64,000 nucleotides of DNA from Meconema thalassinum (GCA_946902985.2 OX336389.2:175160704-175224703), one strand, 5' to 3'. Positions 40,625-52,474 are shown, counted from the first letter of the stretch. Numbers and translations are program-made. Notes: generated from the letters alone by a model not told the origin.

Positions 40625-42780
40625 GGTAAATCGCTGGCAACAGCAGAGAGTGCAGCAGGAATAAAAGAATGCGCTGCGTTCGGAACTGCTGAATCACTGC
40701 GCGTTCTGCTTAAAAAAAACGCACCCGAAGCAAGACCACAGGGAAAAAGAAGGAACAAGCTGGAAATATCTACAATCAACATGATAGAACAAAGGGAAAA
40801 ACTGAAGGCAGTTAAAGACACAAACCCGCAACAAAAAAGGGAATACGAACAATTGAACAGGAACACTAAGAGAGAAATACGGAGAGACTTGCGAGAATAT
40901 AAGTACAACCAAATCAAAGAAGTGATGGAAAACTCAGAATCTATAAAGAAAATAAGAAAACGGACCAGGGAAAGCACGCATTGGATGTTGGGAGTCAAAG
41001 GCAGCACAGGTCACAAACTAACCTCAAAAGAAGAGATCTCAAAAGAAGCTACCAAGTTCTATAGCCAGTTATACTCCAGTACGTCACAGAACACACCACC
41101 CCTCATGAACCAACTCACAAGACCCACGGAGGACATCCCAAACATCCTCCCAAGTGAAGTAAGGACGGCTATACAAAGCTTGAAAAAGGATAAATGTCCA
41201 GGCGAAGATAATATATACAATGAATACCTTATATTCGGAGAGGAAGAATTAATACCAACAATCACGGAACTATTCAATCAGATCATCGCAAAGGAAGAAA
41301 TACCAGAAGATTGGGGAAAAAGTCTGATTATATTGTTACACAAAAAAGGAACCCGGGACAATATAAACAACTACCGACCAATTAGCCTGTCTACAAACCT
41401 ATACAAACTACTCATGAAGATAATAAGTAAAAGGCTTGAGAAAACACTTGACGACAACCAACCAACAGAACAAGCAGGATTCAGGTCCAATTACAGCACC
41501 ATCGACCACCTCCAAACCATATGCCAACTAACGGAAAAGGTACAGGAATACAACCAGGAAATCTACATCGCCTTCATCGATTATAATAAAGCCTTTGACT
41601 CAGTAGAGCACGAAGATGTGCTGCAGGCCTTAAAATAACAAGGTATCCCCATCAAATACATAAGGTTATTAGGTAAAATATACCAAAACAGCTCAGCAAA
41701 AGTAAGAACCGAAAGAGACAGAGAATGGTTCCAAATCAGAAGAGGAGTGAAACAAGGGGACCCTCTTATCACCAAAATTATTTGCAAGTGTGCTGGAACA
41801 TCAATTCCGAAAAATGAAATGGAAGCACAATCACGGAATAAATATATAGACGGCCAGAAACTGACACATCTAAGATTTGCGGACGACATAACGCTAATAG
41901 CAAGGTCAGCAAAATCACTAGAAGAAATGATCAATGAGCTGGACAAAATAAGCAGAGAAGTAGGCCTCACAATGAGCCCCACAAAAACAAAAATAATGAC
42001 AAATGGAATACAAGATCCAATCCAAGTACATCAATCACCACTAGAGTATGTGCAATAGTATGTGTACCTAGGACAAAGCATCTCCCTGAGCAAAGACACA
42101 GAGAGTGAAACCAAACGCCGTATAGGACTGGCGTGGGAACAAATTTTGGTCGCTTAAGTTCTTACTCACAGACAAGAGACTAAAAGTAAGCACAAAAGCA
42201 GAAATCCTGGAAAAAATGTGTTATGCCAACACTACTTTATGGTTGTCAAACATGGTCCTTGACAGAAAAACTGAAAAAGGAGCAACAGGTATGTCAAAGA
42301 AGAATGGAGCGCAAGATCCTAAACGTTTCTCTAAGAGACGGAATCAGGAACGAGGAACTAAGAAGAAGGACAAACATACGCGACGAGGCAGAAAGGGCAG
42401 AAAGCCTAAAATGTAAATGGGGAGGACACATATCACGTATGGATCACCAGAAATGGACGCATCGCACCACAATGTGGGACCCGAGGGAAGGACGAAGAAA
42501 CGTGGGACGCCAAAAAACCAGATGGGCAGACTACTTTAGAGCTAAAGCGGGAAAACAATGGTCGAGAGTGGCAAGAGACAGGGAAGAATGGAGACAGCTG
42601 GAGCCAAACAGGAATCAACATGCTCCAAACAGGACAGAAAGACAATGACAGTGAGTGCAACACGACAAAAGCTCCCAAGGATGCTCACCTTCGGAGCCTA
42701 ATCACGAGCACGTCCCTGTGCAAACAGGAGGCCTTTGCCCTTACGGGATGTCTATAGGCTAATTTTATTATTATTATTAA
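40625..42780 (+). mobile_element. RTE-like LINE, 5'-truncated
   Basis: Coding sequence for reverse transcriptase and the C-terminal domain is followed by a short 3' region and a (TTA)n tail at 42769-42780. The endonuclease is missing. Target duplications could not be defined. Confidence 0.8.
40781..42648 (+). pseudogene. LINE reverse transcriptase (endonuclease lost)
   Basis: The first frame (40781-41638) has a basic coiled N-part and RT motifs: LKKDKCPGEDNIYNEYL, LIILLHKKGTRDNINNYRPI, EQAGFRSNYSTIDHLQT and IYIAFIDYNKAFDSVEHED with the first catalytic Asp. A stop at 41636 is followed in frame by VKQGDPLITKIICK and HLRFADDITLIARSA, the FADD box. After shifts near 42055 and 42200 the C-terminal frame (42223-42648) reads LPTLLYGCQTWSLTEKLKKE and GRRNVGRQKTRWADYFRAKA, typical of RTE-like elements. 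Only three or four lesions, so it is a fairly young dead copy. Confidence 0.88.
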
Positions 42781-42915
42781 GTGATGTCAATCATCCCTGT
42801 TCATATCGGCTGGATGGCACTGTAACACTACAGCTATGAATATATTTTAATACTATCATTTTCCTTATTGATGTATATAATTGATTACAAATTTTCCACT
42901 GTTCAATACAACTTA

Positions 42916-43637
42916 CAGTAGAGCGTCGTTTATCCGGACTAATTGGGACTGAAAGTGCTCCGGATAACGATTTTTCCGGATAATCAAACATGAGTTTATT
43001 TCATAGGGAAAAATATGCACAGTACATTGTGGTAATAACCACCAAGCTTCTCATTCAGCTGCAATGCTTTCTCACATAACAAAGGTCCAGAAATGGGATC
43101 TCCCTAACTTCTTGTCTGAATAAAACATAAGTACACCGCTTTTTCCAATTTTTATCCGTAGCTGATCTCGTGGTTCTACCCTTTTAAGACCCTTCTTCAC
43201 TATCTAACTTCGATACATAATTCAGAATTTCACCTTTCCTTTTTTCAAATCATAAATTGTGGATTTTCCAACACTAAGTTTTCATTAGAAACTGCACACT
43301 CTCGCCTTTCTCCAGTTTATTAATGATCTTCTTCTCAATGGATAAAACATTGCGATTTTGTTTTTCTCTTTTGTCACTCGTAGAAGCCATTTTCACAACC
43401 TAATACAGTACTGTACAGCACAGTACAGTAGGCCTACACACACTCACATACTGTAACACATTGAAACATTATAGAGTAAACAAACTGAAGGAGACAACAG
43501 AGACAACAATTGAAAACGAGAACCGACTCACTACTGTAGTGAGCGAGCGCTGCTCCGTCTTTTTTTAAATTTTTTTTTGCTCGTCCGGATAGATGACGTT
43601 CCGGTTGTTTGACGTCCGGATAAACGACTTTCTACTG
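42916..43637 (-). mobile_element. Tigger/pogo-like element, internally deleted
   Basis: The ends CAGTAGAGCGTCGTTTATCC and the complement of CAGTAGAAAGTCGTTTATCC are flanked by TA (42914-42915, 43638-43639). Subterminal 'ccggataa' motifs repeat at both ends. The minus strand encodes MASTSDKREKQNRNVLSIEK, KIINKLEKGESVQ and, frameshifted, KGEILNYVSKLDSEEG, the CENP-B-type N-terminal helix-turn-helix of Tigger transposases. The DDE domain is deleted (722 bp total). Confidence 0.88.
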
Positions 43638-43639
43638 TA

Positions 43640-45482
43640 CTTTTATTAAGAACTTATGTTCTCATGTGGTATTGTGAAACCTTCCTCAGCCATAGCACTC
43701 AATTGGCCAATAACACCATTAGGTGTGAGTCAATCAATTAAAAAACATTAAAAACAATGAGATGATGATGTCACTGAAATAATTCTTTCTTTAAAAGTTT
43801 TTAAAATGTTTTAAAATATGTTGCGGAAAATCATTCCATCACCCTCGTGCATTTGATATCTTCTGAATGAATCTGTTGATCTTCGTAATAAATTATTGAC
43901 AAGAAACCTATGTTCGTTTCAATTTGATTTCGATCACACCATATTCTGTAATATGAAAAGAAAAGTCAATATGAACGACTATTTTATTATTAAAGATAAA
44001 TCGCTCAAACTGTGCATATTGATGATAACAAACTGTCATTCACAAAACTTCACAATGGATGATCCCCGATTTGCACAAGAAATTACATGGTATCTACTAC
44101 ATTGCACCCCGCATAATTTATATACGCAGGATTCATCAGGGTCATGAAAGTATTCGGTATTACACAGTTTATGGTGATACCCATGTACCGCCATCGAATT
44201 GACAAAGTGTCGCAAGTCTTGATTTGTGTTCATCCATGTCCTAGTCATCATGGCCTCCGTGGTGTAAAACTCAAACCAGATTTCGTCCCTTTTCTGTATT
44301 CTTTCCTGCATTAGTTTTTTCCAGGCGTCTGTGGATGGTAGCCCTCTCTTCATCCGAAGGTCCTCAATGAAGAAGGTCTCCCTGGCGAGTTCATATGCTA
44401 ATCTTGATTTTGTATATTTCGATATCCCCAGGGTAGCCTTCAGGAAGCGCGATTTGACTGCTTCAAGCGTCCTCAAGTCTGCCAGGATAAATTTCTCCCA
44501 TATGATTTCAAGTCCATATGTGGCGATGGGCGTTATTTTCGCGTCGAATAATGTCATAGCAGTTCCCAAAGAGAGCTCGTGATTCTTTTGATGTCATATA
44601 TGGCTTCGGTAGCGGCTATTGCCCGAGATTTTATGTGGACTCTGTAGGCTCTTGCTATTTTAAAATATTGTTCAAATCGGGATTTGCTTGCAAATAAAAT
44701 TGACTTACATGAAATCTTGAGTACTCTATCCTATTTTTTGAAATTCTTTCATTCATTTGAAATTCTTATGAATTGTGTGGAATTATGTAATTCTGTGAAA
44801 GAAATAATATTTTAAAATTTATAGTTAAATGTGTGTGTAAAACTGTCTGCTGTGGCCTCGCTCAGTTGCCAGCGGACGGCCTACAGTATAGGTCATGCAA
44901 CGTAAGTTACTTACAACTTCCTTCTATCCGTTTTACACACGCATTTAACTATAAATTTTAAAATATTCTTTCACAGATTTACAATTCCACACAATTCATA
45001 AGAATTTCAAATCAACTAAAGAATTCCAAAAATTAGGATTCAGTATTCAAAATTTCACGAGAGTCAATTTTATCTGAAAGCAAATTAGGATTTAAACAAT
45101 GTTTTAAAATAGTCGTTCATATTGACTTTTCTTTCCATATTACAGAATATGGTGTAATTGGAATCATATTGAAATGAACATAGGTTTCTTATCAATAATC
45201 TATTAATTCTATTATGAAGATCAACTGATTCATTCAGAATACATTAAATGCATGAGGGATATGGAATGATTTTCTGCAAAATATTTTAAAACATTTTAAA
45301 AACTTTTGAAACTTTTAAGTAAATCATCATTTCATTGACATCATCATCTCACTGTTTTATGTTTTTTAATTGATTGACTTGCACCTAATGGTGTTATTGG
45401 CCAACTGAGAGTGCTATAGCTGAGGAAGTTTTCACAGAAACCTAAACATGTACCACATTAGAACATAAGTTCTTAATAAAAG
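43640..45482. mobile_element. Long-inverted-repeat element (arms ~560 bp) with nested LINE
   Basis: Left sequence from 43640 ('cttttattaagaacttatgt') is mirrored at the right end (45482 back), and similarity continues inwards on both sides until a short centre around 44870-44925. TA flanks both ends (43638-43639 and 45483-45484). The left arm is split by a LINE fragment at 43987-44654. Without it the element is about 1.17 kb and almost entirely palindromic. No transposase. It abuts the Tigger-like element, sharing one TA. Confidence 0.85.
43987..44654 (-). pseudogene. LINE C-terminal fragment inside the inverted-repeat element
   Basis: The minus strand reads GTAMTLFDAKITPIATYGLE, FILADLRTLEAVKSRFLKAT, YELARETFFIEDLRMK and further to SRYHVISC, resembling the post-RT region of R1/Jockey-like elements. 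The duplication CTATTTTA is at 43979-43986 and 44655-44662, and comparison with the uninterrupted right arm confirms the insertion point. The frame of 177 codons is open. Confidence 0.85.
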
Positions 45483-45734
45483 TATGTTGTTTTAGATAGT
45501 GGAAAATTTGTATTCAATTACTACAGCTATAGTCTATTTGACTAGAGGTTCTCTTATGTTGTCCGTTTTGGAACATTGGACATCTAGATCATCAGCCTTA
45601 TGTACTCGATTGTAGTGAATTTGTCTAGTAACATGTATTTCTGTGATGACTGTATCTGGCCCAGAATTAGTTGGAAGAATACAGGGAGGGAGTGCATTGA
45701 GGAACTGGGAATCAAACCAATGTTAACAGTGTGT

Positions 45735-45842
45735 TCGAAGAGGAGTGGTGGAAGGACAAAGGGAAGTGGAGGGCTTTAGTACATTGCATAACCAGGAACA
45801 ATTTGGAACAGAAAATGGAAGACGATTATAATGATAATAAAG
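45735..45842 (+). pseudogene. LINE 3' end fragment
   Basis: EEWWKDKGKWRALVHCITRN is the last conserved block of the LINE family at 59456-61621 (there ERWWEDRRRWRGL). It is followed by 'gataatgataataa'. 45485-45734 upstream has no identifiable feature. Confidence 0.65.
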
Positions 45843-46565
45843 TACAGTTGAACTTGGATAACTCGAAGTTTTTCTCCGGTCCCTTGAATTTCCTATACTG
45901 ACAATGCAAAAAAATCATGGATAACTCGAAGTTTTTTTTGATAAATCGAAGTTTTGATTTCGGAAGTCATAAAGATTTGTTTGGCTGAAACAGGTTTTGT
46001 CAGTTTCAAGCCCAGTCCCAGTTTGATTTTCGGTTCCGCTCAAGGTCAGTAGGCGCATCTCTCTTTCTCTCTCGCTGTATCGCTCCCCCCCCCCCCCCGC
46101 TCTCTCTCTTGCTTCGACAACGCCTCGGAAGGGAAGCAGACTTCATAGGTCAATTTCGATATTCGTGGACGATTGGCAAAGTTCGGATAGCGTTTCCCCC
46201 CCCTCTGCTTCGTCAGTGTGCAGCGTTTTTCGAGCCGGTAGCATCGTGTCTTAACAGGTAAGTGAGCGTTTGGTTACAATCACAGTAAGTGAGCCGGATT
46301 TAAGTGCAAATTTCTTGGTAGGTTACCATGTCTCTTTCAAAATCAAGTCGCTGAACATCGGGCTCAAAGCTGAAGACACCGACGCTAGCTGAGTTCATTT
46401 TTTAGTTCATTTCATTTAAAATGTCATTAAAAAGCATCAAATAGAAGAATTTGATGTTTTCAAGGGTCATTTTCCATTAGTATATACCCTACCCCCTCCC
46501 AAACGACCATTTTGGATAACTTTTTTTTTTTTTTCGGTCCCTTGAGCTTCTGTAGTATGTGTGAA
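45843..46565 (+). mobile_element. Second Tigger/pogo-like element, partial
   Basis: 'acagttgaacttggataact' + 'cgaagtttttctccggtccc' at 45845 has the form of a pogo/Tigger terminus (CAGT...GATAACTCGAA). A repeated subterminal piece ('ttggataac' ... 'tcggtcccttga') recurs at 46512-46546 in the same orientation. A possible start MSLSKSSR lies at 46328. No matching right terminus was found, and the fold-back element at 46579 follows. A poly-C run is at 46086-46099. Confidence 0.5.
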
Positions 46566-46578
46566 CAGTAATTATTAG

Positions 46579-47298
46579 AACTCGCAATTCTTCTAGGTTT
46601 GTGCCGTGTCTTGTGTGGGGTTTCGCCTAGGACACCAAGCTGGCTCATCGGCGGGCTCTTGGTGTCCCCGCCCGGACCCCCACAGGAGTAACGAACTGCG
46701 CGCTACCTCCCTTTGTATAGAGTGCAACTGCACTACTTTACTGCGAGAACTAAAAGTTCAAGCAGCCTTAACCTCCCTATGAAGGCTTCCAAAAAGATGG
46801 TATATTGGCTTTCATAGGGAGGTTAAGGCTGCTTGAACTTTTAGTTCTTGCAGTAAAGTAGTGCAGTTGCACTCTATACAAAGGGAGGTAGCGCGCAGTT
46901 CATTACTCCTGTGGGGGTCTGGGCGGGGACACCAAGAGCCCGCCGATGAGCCAACTTGGTGTCCTAGGCGAAACCCCTCACAAGACACGGCACAAACCTA
47001 GAAGAATTGCTGAGTTTTAATTCACCGGCCGTAAAAGCCAATATACCATCTTTTTGGAAGCCTTCATAGGGAGGTTAAGACTGCTTGAACTTTTAGTTCT
47101 CGCAGTAAAGTAGTGCAGTTGCACTCTATACAAAGGGAGGTAGCGCGCAGTTCGTTACTCCTGTGGGGGTCCGGGCGGGGACACCAAGAGCCCGCCGATG
47201 AGCCAGCTTGGTATCCTAGGAGAAACCCCACACAAGACACGGCACAAACCTAGAAGAATTGCTGAGTTTTAATTCACCGGCCGTGAAAGCCAATATAC
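46579..47298. mobile_element. Fold-back element with three ~215-bp modules and 13-bp duplication
   Basis: A module containing 'ggacaccaagagcccgccga' and 'aaagggaggtagcgcgcagt' occurs reversed at 46590-46790 and twice directly at 46813-47015 and 47062-47275. The copies share almost all bases. CAGTAATTATTAG flanks the whole unit at 46566-46578 and 47299-47311, so it inserted as one piece. No reading frame of interest. Confidence 0.88.
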
Positions 47299-47314
47299 CA
47301 GTAATTATTAGGTT

Positions 47315-47465
47315 CAAGGAACGAGGTAGATGCCCTGAAACTTGTTCAGGTATTCAGGCATATGCCTGAACTGAGTGTGGGGGAAAAACCCGAGAAGAAA
47401 CCACACTTGGGATGTGCCGTCAGTGCTGGGATTTGAACCTCCCATCTCCGGACTCCCCACCACAG
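47315..47465 (-). mobile_element. Possible SINE, tRNA-like
   Basis: The minus strand has GGTGGGGAGTCCGGAGATGG followed by 'aggttcaaatccc', a B-box-like motif. The body 'gtggtttcttctcgggtttt' follows. Head and tail are not clear. Confidence 0.4.
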
Positions 47466-47837
47466 TTGTGAAATGTGACTTAATATGCTGGGACAGGGTT
47501 CTCTACTGATAGAAACCAAGTACATGCACATACTGGGAGCTTGCAACAGAACATTGAAAACATAATGTATCATGTCTGTCTTTTTTATTATTATGATACA
47601 ATATTAATTACAATATAAATACTTGCCTTTGTTTATTATATCAAACCAAGTTTATAATTTCATCTCTTATATCAGTACTGGCTTATTTTCTTTTAATAAA
47701 CTCTCTTTAAATCCTTAAAAAGAAATATACATTTCTGTAATATTGAAGTAGATGTGCCATTCAATAAGTTTAAAAAATATACTTTTAACATATAATGAAA
47801 TTCACATCTGGAGCTATACTTTTGAGCCAAAGGCAAT

Positions 47838-47843
47838 TTTATT
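47838..47843 (-). promoter_or_regulatory. Possible polyadenylation signal of the host gene
   Basis: AATAAA on the minus strand, 314 bases after the stop codon of the exon at 48157-48461. No downstream GU-rich element was verified. Confidence 0.35.
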
Positions 47844-48156
47844 TACATAATTATCTAAGTTCTAACTGAATGGCACTTAATTCTCAGTCAGAATCATATT
47901 TTAGACTGCCCTCGCTTTGTTTGGAAGACGTAAAGAAGCAATCTTTGTTCATGGAAGAAACCCTCTGACTTCAATATGCTCACTCATTCACACTGCATCT
48001 ACTCCACGTTACATTTTGGTAGGAGAACGCACAAACTGCAACCAATTGCAAAACTTTGGTAAAAGAGAGTGGTAGATCTATAATGGCACCTAATGGAGCA
48101 ATTTAAAATAAATACTGCACTGCCCTGCACTGCACTGCACACTATCACTTGCAGCT

Positions 48157-48461
48157 TCACACTTTTGATCCTGGTGTCTGAGGATGGGGTTGTTGGCTTA
48201 TCATCACTTGAGTCACAAATGGACCCTGAGTCCTGCCTGTCAAATTGTTCACTTTGGTGCCTAGTCCAGTGTTCCGACCTGTTTGTGGTATGCTATGAAC
48301 CAATGGTAGAGCCGAACTGTGGTTGCCGTGACCGACGTCGTGCGTGTGGCCCGCCCTCAGTTGGTTGACGTTGCTGGCATTGTTACTTCCACTTCTCGCC
48401 GAGGGCTGGTAGCCTGAAGACTGGAACAACCTCTGTTGTTGCGCAGAGTAGCTTGACCCAC
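48157..48461 (-). CDS. Last exon of a low-complexity host protein (possibly Bazooka/Par-3)
   Basis: The acceptor TTTTTTCTGTAG/G precedes a frame of 101 codons ending in TGA at 48157. It reads GSSYSAQQQRLFQSSGYQPS, ARSGSNNASNVNQLRAGHTH, HSIPQTGRNTGLGTKVNNL and finally GPFVTQVMISQQPHPQTPG and SKV. It is rich in Ser, Gln, Asn and Gly, as in scaffold-protein tails. The reading phase (two bases complete a codon begun by G) fits the donor at 57145 exactly, giving ...NNNSG|GGSSYSA. The short ending 'GPFVTQV' plus C-terminal hydrophobic residue, and FYEYESVQ in the preceding exon, suggest the polarity protein Bazooka/Par-3, but I cannot confirm this. Composition and clean frame argue for a real gene. 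Confidence 0.7.
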
Positions 48462-48879
48462 CTACAGAAAAAACATAGTTTTATAATTACATGTGCCGAT
48501 AACCAAAATTCCTTAATTTGCTTCCCAGCTGTTCAGCAATCCCAGATACATACTAATGCAGTGCATTTTCAATGTTTTGTGGTAGTTCACATACAGAATT
48601 CTGCAGATTACTAAAACTGAATTATTTGCAGACGTTTGCCCTTTGATTTTTATGATTAGTGGATGACATTCTTGCTAAGTTTAATGAATAAAACATTCTT
48701 CATCAGCCGCCTTCACCTTCCTCGTTTGTGACGTACGAGGAGCTATCCGCGTTCGGTGATTTCCTTGTGAAGAGCGTACTTGCCAGCCAACCAGTGTAGT
48801 GGCGACTGTTTGAGTTGCACGCCGCCTCATTGAAGTTAATATAATTTTTAACTAAAATGTCAACAGACATCAAAGGCAG

Positions 48880-49280
48880 TCAACTCCTAACATTTTCTTG
48901 TCTGGGTTAGAAGAACTGTTCTTGTTTGTCAAGCATGGAGGAATGGCAAAATGTTTAGTGGGTTTTAAGATACTTCAACATGTGAAAAAATTCAACCTTC
49001 AGCATGGCATTCGCTGGAGTACGACAAATATGAGGGAGAGGGGCGTACAAATATAATCAAGCAATTAAAAGATGTGATGTTAGCAAATGTTGAAGGCTAC
49101 TCTCTTAGTGAATCAGCTGTACGTCTAAGTTATAGGCTTTCCTTACAGATAGATAGAAAGTTGCGGCCTTTTAGAGATGGCCCATTCATAAAAGAGTGTC
49201 TAATTGTAGCAGCAGAGTTTGTATCTATTAGTTTGAGTGCTACTACAGTAATGCGACGAAAAAATGATCTAGCAATATAT
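48880..49280 (+). pseudogene. hAT transposase, N-terminal part
   Basis: Plus-strand frames give AKCLVGFKILQHVKKFNLQH (remains of a BED-type finger), then YDKYEGEGRTNIIKQLKDVM, SLSESAVRLSYRLSLQIDRK, LRPFRDGPFIKECLIVAAEF and SLSATTVMRRKNDLA. This is the segment after the zinc finger in GTF2IRD2/ZBED-like hAT transposases. It complements, but is not joined to, the C-terminal piece at 38692-39720. Catalytic core absent. Confidence 0.7.
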
Positions 49281-49488
49281 AATAATTATTAATGAGATGA
49301 GATCCCGTGCTTGGGACTGGCAGTGGCAGAGTTATAGCATTATTATTATTATTATTATTATTAGCAGAAAGGTAAAAGGAAATGTGGCTCACCCGTATGT
49401 AAGCCTATATTCCCTTGTTCACAGTGAAATACAAGAAAAATATTAATTCCCTAGAATAACGTGTTCAAGACCGCAATGCAACCGGATG

Positions 49489-49945
49489 AATGGCATATGA
49501 ACGCATATGGGATTTTGTTTAAATGATTCGTGCTCTGTCACTCATTTGTTGAATCTACTCATGCGCTACCTACTGTGGAATGGATTTACTAAGTTAGAAA
49601 CCTTCACGTAAGTGTACACAACAGCTCATCAAATTTCATCGCTTTCTACGAATGCCATATGAACGCATACGAGATTTTGTTTAAATGATTCGCGTGCCGT
49701 CACTCATTTGTTGAATGTACTCTTGCGCTACCTATTGTAGAAGGGATTTACTAAGCCTGAAACCTTCCCCGGAGTATACTCAACGATTCACCAAAGTTTC
49801 ATCACAATCGGATGAATGGTACATGGACGCATACGGGACTTTGTTGAAACGATTCGCGTGCCGTCGCTCATTTATTGAATCTATTTTACAAAAACAATTG
49901 TTTTATCAACGGATGTTACTCATAAAACAGACAAGATCAAATTAT
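49489..49945 (+). repeat. ~163-bp tandem repeat, three units
   Basis: Units begin at about 49489, 49651 and 49815 with 'aatgccatatgaacgcatac'-like sequence, then 'gattttgtttaaatgattcg' and 'gtcactcatttgttgaatc'. About 80% alike by eye. One 82-codon frame crosses them (49715-49963) without a known domain. Confidence 0.75.
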
Positions 49946-49994
49946 ATTGTGATAACGGCTTAAAGATATTTCAGGTGTGACAATACCCCTAAAG

Positions 49995-50420
49995 TAGGAC
50001 AGTCGATTTTAGTCATCATGGTGGCACTGACCACCTAAATGCTTTTTCAAGTGAGGGAACAAGTGGTAGTCTCCAGGCACTAGGTCAGGGGTATATGAAG
50101 GCTGATCAAATTGTTCACAACCAACTATAGTGATGAGCTCTCCATTTTAATTTAGTCGTGCGAGGACGGGCATTGTCATGAAGCAAGAGAATCCCCTTTC
50201 TGAGCATGCCAAGCAGTTTGTTTTGGATTGCACAACAGACTTTACGTAAGGTCTCTCAATAAGTCTCATAATTTATTGTGTCACCCTGGTGCAAATAATC
50301 CACAAGCAACACACCTGCCTATCCCAAAACACAGTGCACATGATTTTGCGTGCTGAAATTGACTGAACTTCTCTTTCTTGGATGATGTTGAGTGTCTCCA
50401 TTCCATGGATTGCTATTTTG
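49995..50420 (-). pseudogene. mariner (DD34D) transposase fragment
   Basis: The minus strand has REVQSISARKIMCTVFWDR (region before the second Asp), then, in two frames, FSCFMTMPVLAR / DNARPRT (second Asp) and EQFDQPSYTPDLVPGDYHLF with the final Asp and PHLKKHLGG. This is the SETMAR-like mariner pattern. Frameshifts and stops throughout; no terminal repeats located. Confidence 0.8.
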
Positions 50421-51325
50421 ATTCCGGCATAACATAGGGGTTAAAGGCACACTGCTAGCTAGCAAACGGTTAGCAGTTTCTGCTAGGTGCCGTCCAGCAG
50501 CCATGCTAGCGGATGTGACATAGGTAGCAGGGAGTCAGCAGAACTAGCGGGCTTGTTCTTTGCTAGCTTGCTAGATTTACGAAAACATGGCAGCGCATGG
50601 CGCAGAATCAAATGAATAAGTTCTGCACATTCGGTGAATGAACCTATTAGGTTTTTGGAGATGCATGAAAGAGAAGGGCCTTTTTAAATAAACTTTATCA
50701 CCTCGTGTTACAGCGACTAATGTTCTTGGCTGTCGCCCCTAAATTTGATCAGAGTCGAATTAAAATGTGATTTCAGTGTTGTTGAAGTTGTATAATGGAG
50801 CCAAGATGATAACAGTGTTGGCACTCCCATCTGTTCTCTTACTTGGGATGTGTGTGTACTTGTGAATTTCATACCATCTCATTTCCATTTAAAATCATTA
50901 AACATTTTCCTCTAGTAATTGTTTTTTTTTTATGCCTGTTGTATTAAGAGTCGGAAAAATAGTGGAATGGAACCAAGATCTACAAAGAGAAAATTTTACA
51001 CTGAATTTTGAATAACTAAATATTAAAATTAGTTAAGTTCAATAAATGTTCATTTCAATTCCTTTTCTTGACACCCTATCTTATACTCTTATCACAAAAT
51101 ATGGATAAACGCATGGACAGATTCCTAGGTAAGAGCACAATTCAATATTACTATAGTAAATATTTTCTGTCTGTGAGCCACCAGAGGGAAACCATTCCAA
51201 ATATTCAACCTTATTTTGAATCCTTATCATTAAAGGCATGTATATTTCTCATTCATTCCAATATTACAGTATTCTATGATGAGTATCGCCTTACCCTGAA
51301 GTTTTATGTATTATAAGAATCTATT
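50420..51325. other. No gene; GCTAGC-rich patch
   Basis: 50440-50575 has repeated 'gctagc' / 'gcaaac' / 'agcag' words, including 'ctgctagctagcaaacggtt' and 'ctttgctagcttgctag', loosely inverted. The rest is AT-rich. Confidence 0.4.
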
Positions 51326-51663
51326 TTCAGTCGGTCAACACAGTAATGGCCCCTGGCACTACAGCCCATGAAGGGCCTAGGTCTACCAAGCGACCTCTGC
51401 CCAGCCATTTAGCTTGCAGATATTGGGGTGATGCATGGTCAGCGCATCGTGTCCCCTCGGCGGATAATCTTGGTTTTCGTGACCGAGACGCAGCCTCACT
51501 GTCAGACAGCTACTCAATTGTCCTCCCGAGGCTGAGTGCACCCATTCCAGCCCTCATGTCAGTTTCTAAAATCCCAACGGAGCCAGGAATCGAACCCGGG
51601 GCCTCAAGGTGAGAGACAGGTGCACTACCCCAACACCACTGGGCTGGCAGTCAACACAGTAAT
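51326..51663. repeat. Fold-back family arm, split by a SINE
   Basis: 'attttcagtcggtcaacaca' at 51323-51342 is the family signature. The arm is cut by the SINE at 51348-51649 and no opposite arm was found. Confidence 0.6.
51348..51649 (-). mobile_element. tRNA-derived SINE, second family
   Basis: Reverse-strand copy of the SINE at 35506-35800: the minus strand shows B box GGTTCGATTCC and 'ccaggggccattac' tail. A perfect 14-bp duplication GTCAACACAGTAAT is at 51334-51347 and 51650-51663. Confidence 0.93.
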
Positions 51664-51669
51664 ATTGCA

Positions 51670-52474
51670 AATAAAAATTTTTCCAGGTGGTACGTGTGAC
51701 AATTTATTTGGGCACATACTGTATTGACAGTGAAGCTGTGAAAAAGTCCTATTACATTTTTATGAACAGAATGTTTTTCAGTCGATCAACACGGATTCTG
51801 CCCGATTAGTTTGGGAGAGAAATAACTAATAATATCTTATCACCTTAACCGTAAAGAGAAATTACATGAATTATTTATCACTTGACACACTTTTTGTACA
51901 AAAAAGCGGGGGTCATTTACAAATTTTTAGTCGCATCTGATACCTTACCGAAATGTACGGGAAATTAAATAACTCATTGCACTATAATCATTTACATATA
52001 CACTTCTGTGTTTTATCACCATGGGCTACAGTATTATGAAAAAACTCGTTTGATTGATATATTTTATGCAATTAATACATGTTAATTTTGGGTTATGTTG
52101 CCCCAAACATAAGACTATTTTATGCATTTTGATGTAACAATTTTGTAACCTCCAACAACTTGGCACCAAACACTTATTCCAATAATAATATGCAGCATCT
52201 GTTAGTTATATTATTTAGCTCGATGTGTGCAGGAAAGATCCATTTTCCTACCATCTAATGACAAAGAAGAATATTATGATGAATTTTGAGCAGCACACAT
52301 TGCAAATATCTCGGCACACCACTACGCCATGCATGCCAGGGAGATTAAAGCGCTAAGAATCTATAAAAGATTTAAACTTAATAATCAGCACATTTAATTA
52401 ACACATAATCCATTAGAATACAATTATATATTAGTAGAAGCTTTTCAGGCGGTCAACACGAGTGTGCCCCATTT
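51670..52474. other. AT-rich DNA with two isolated fold-back arm motifs
   Basis: 'tttttcagtcgatcaacacg' at 51774-51793 and 'cttttcaggcggtcaacacg' at 52441-52460 match the fold-back signature without visible partner arms. Nothing else recognised. Confidence 0.55.

Noticed and set aside
46086..46099. Poly-C run as a possible regulatory element
   Set aside because: A simple low-complexity run inside a Tigger-like fragment, with no other support.
49715..49963. 82-codon frame crossing the 163-bp repeats
   Set aside because: Follows the repeat period by chance; repeat units carry indels that would break a conserved protein.
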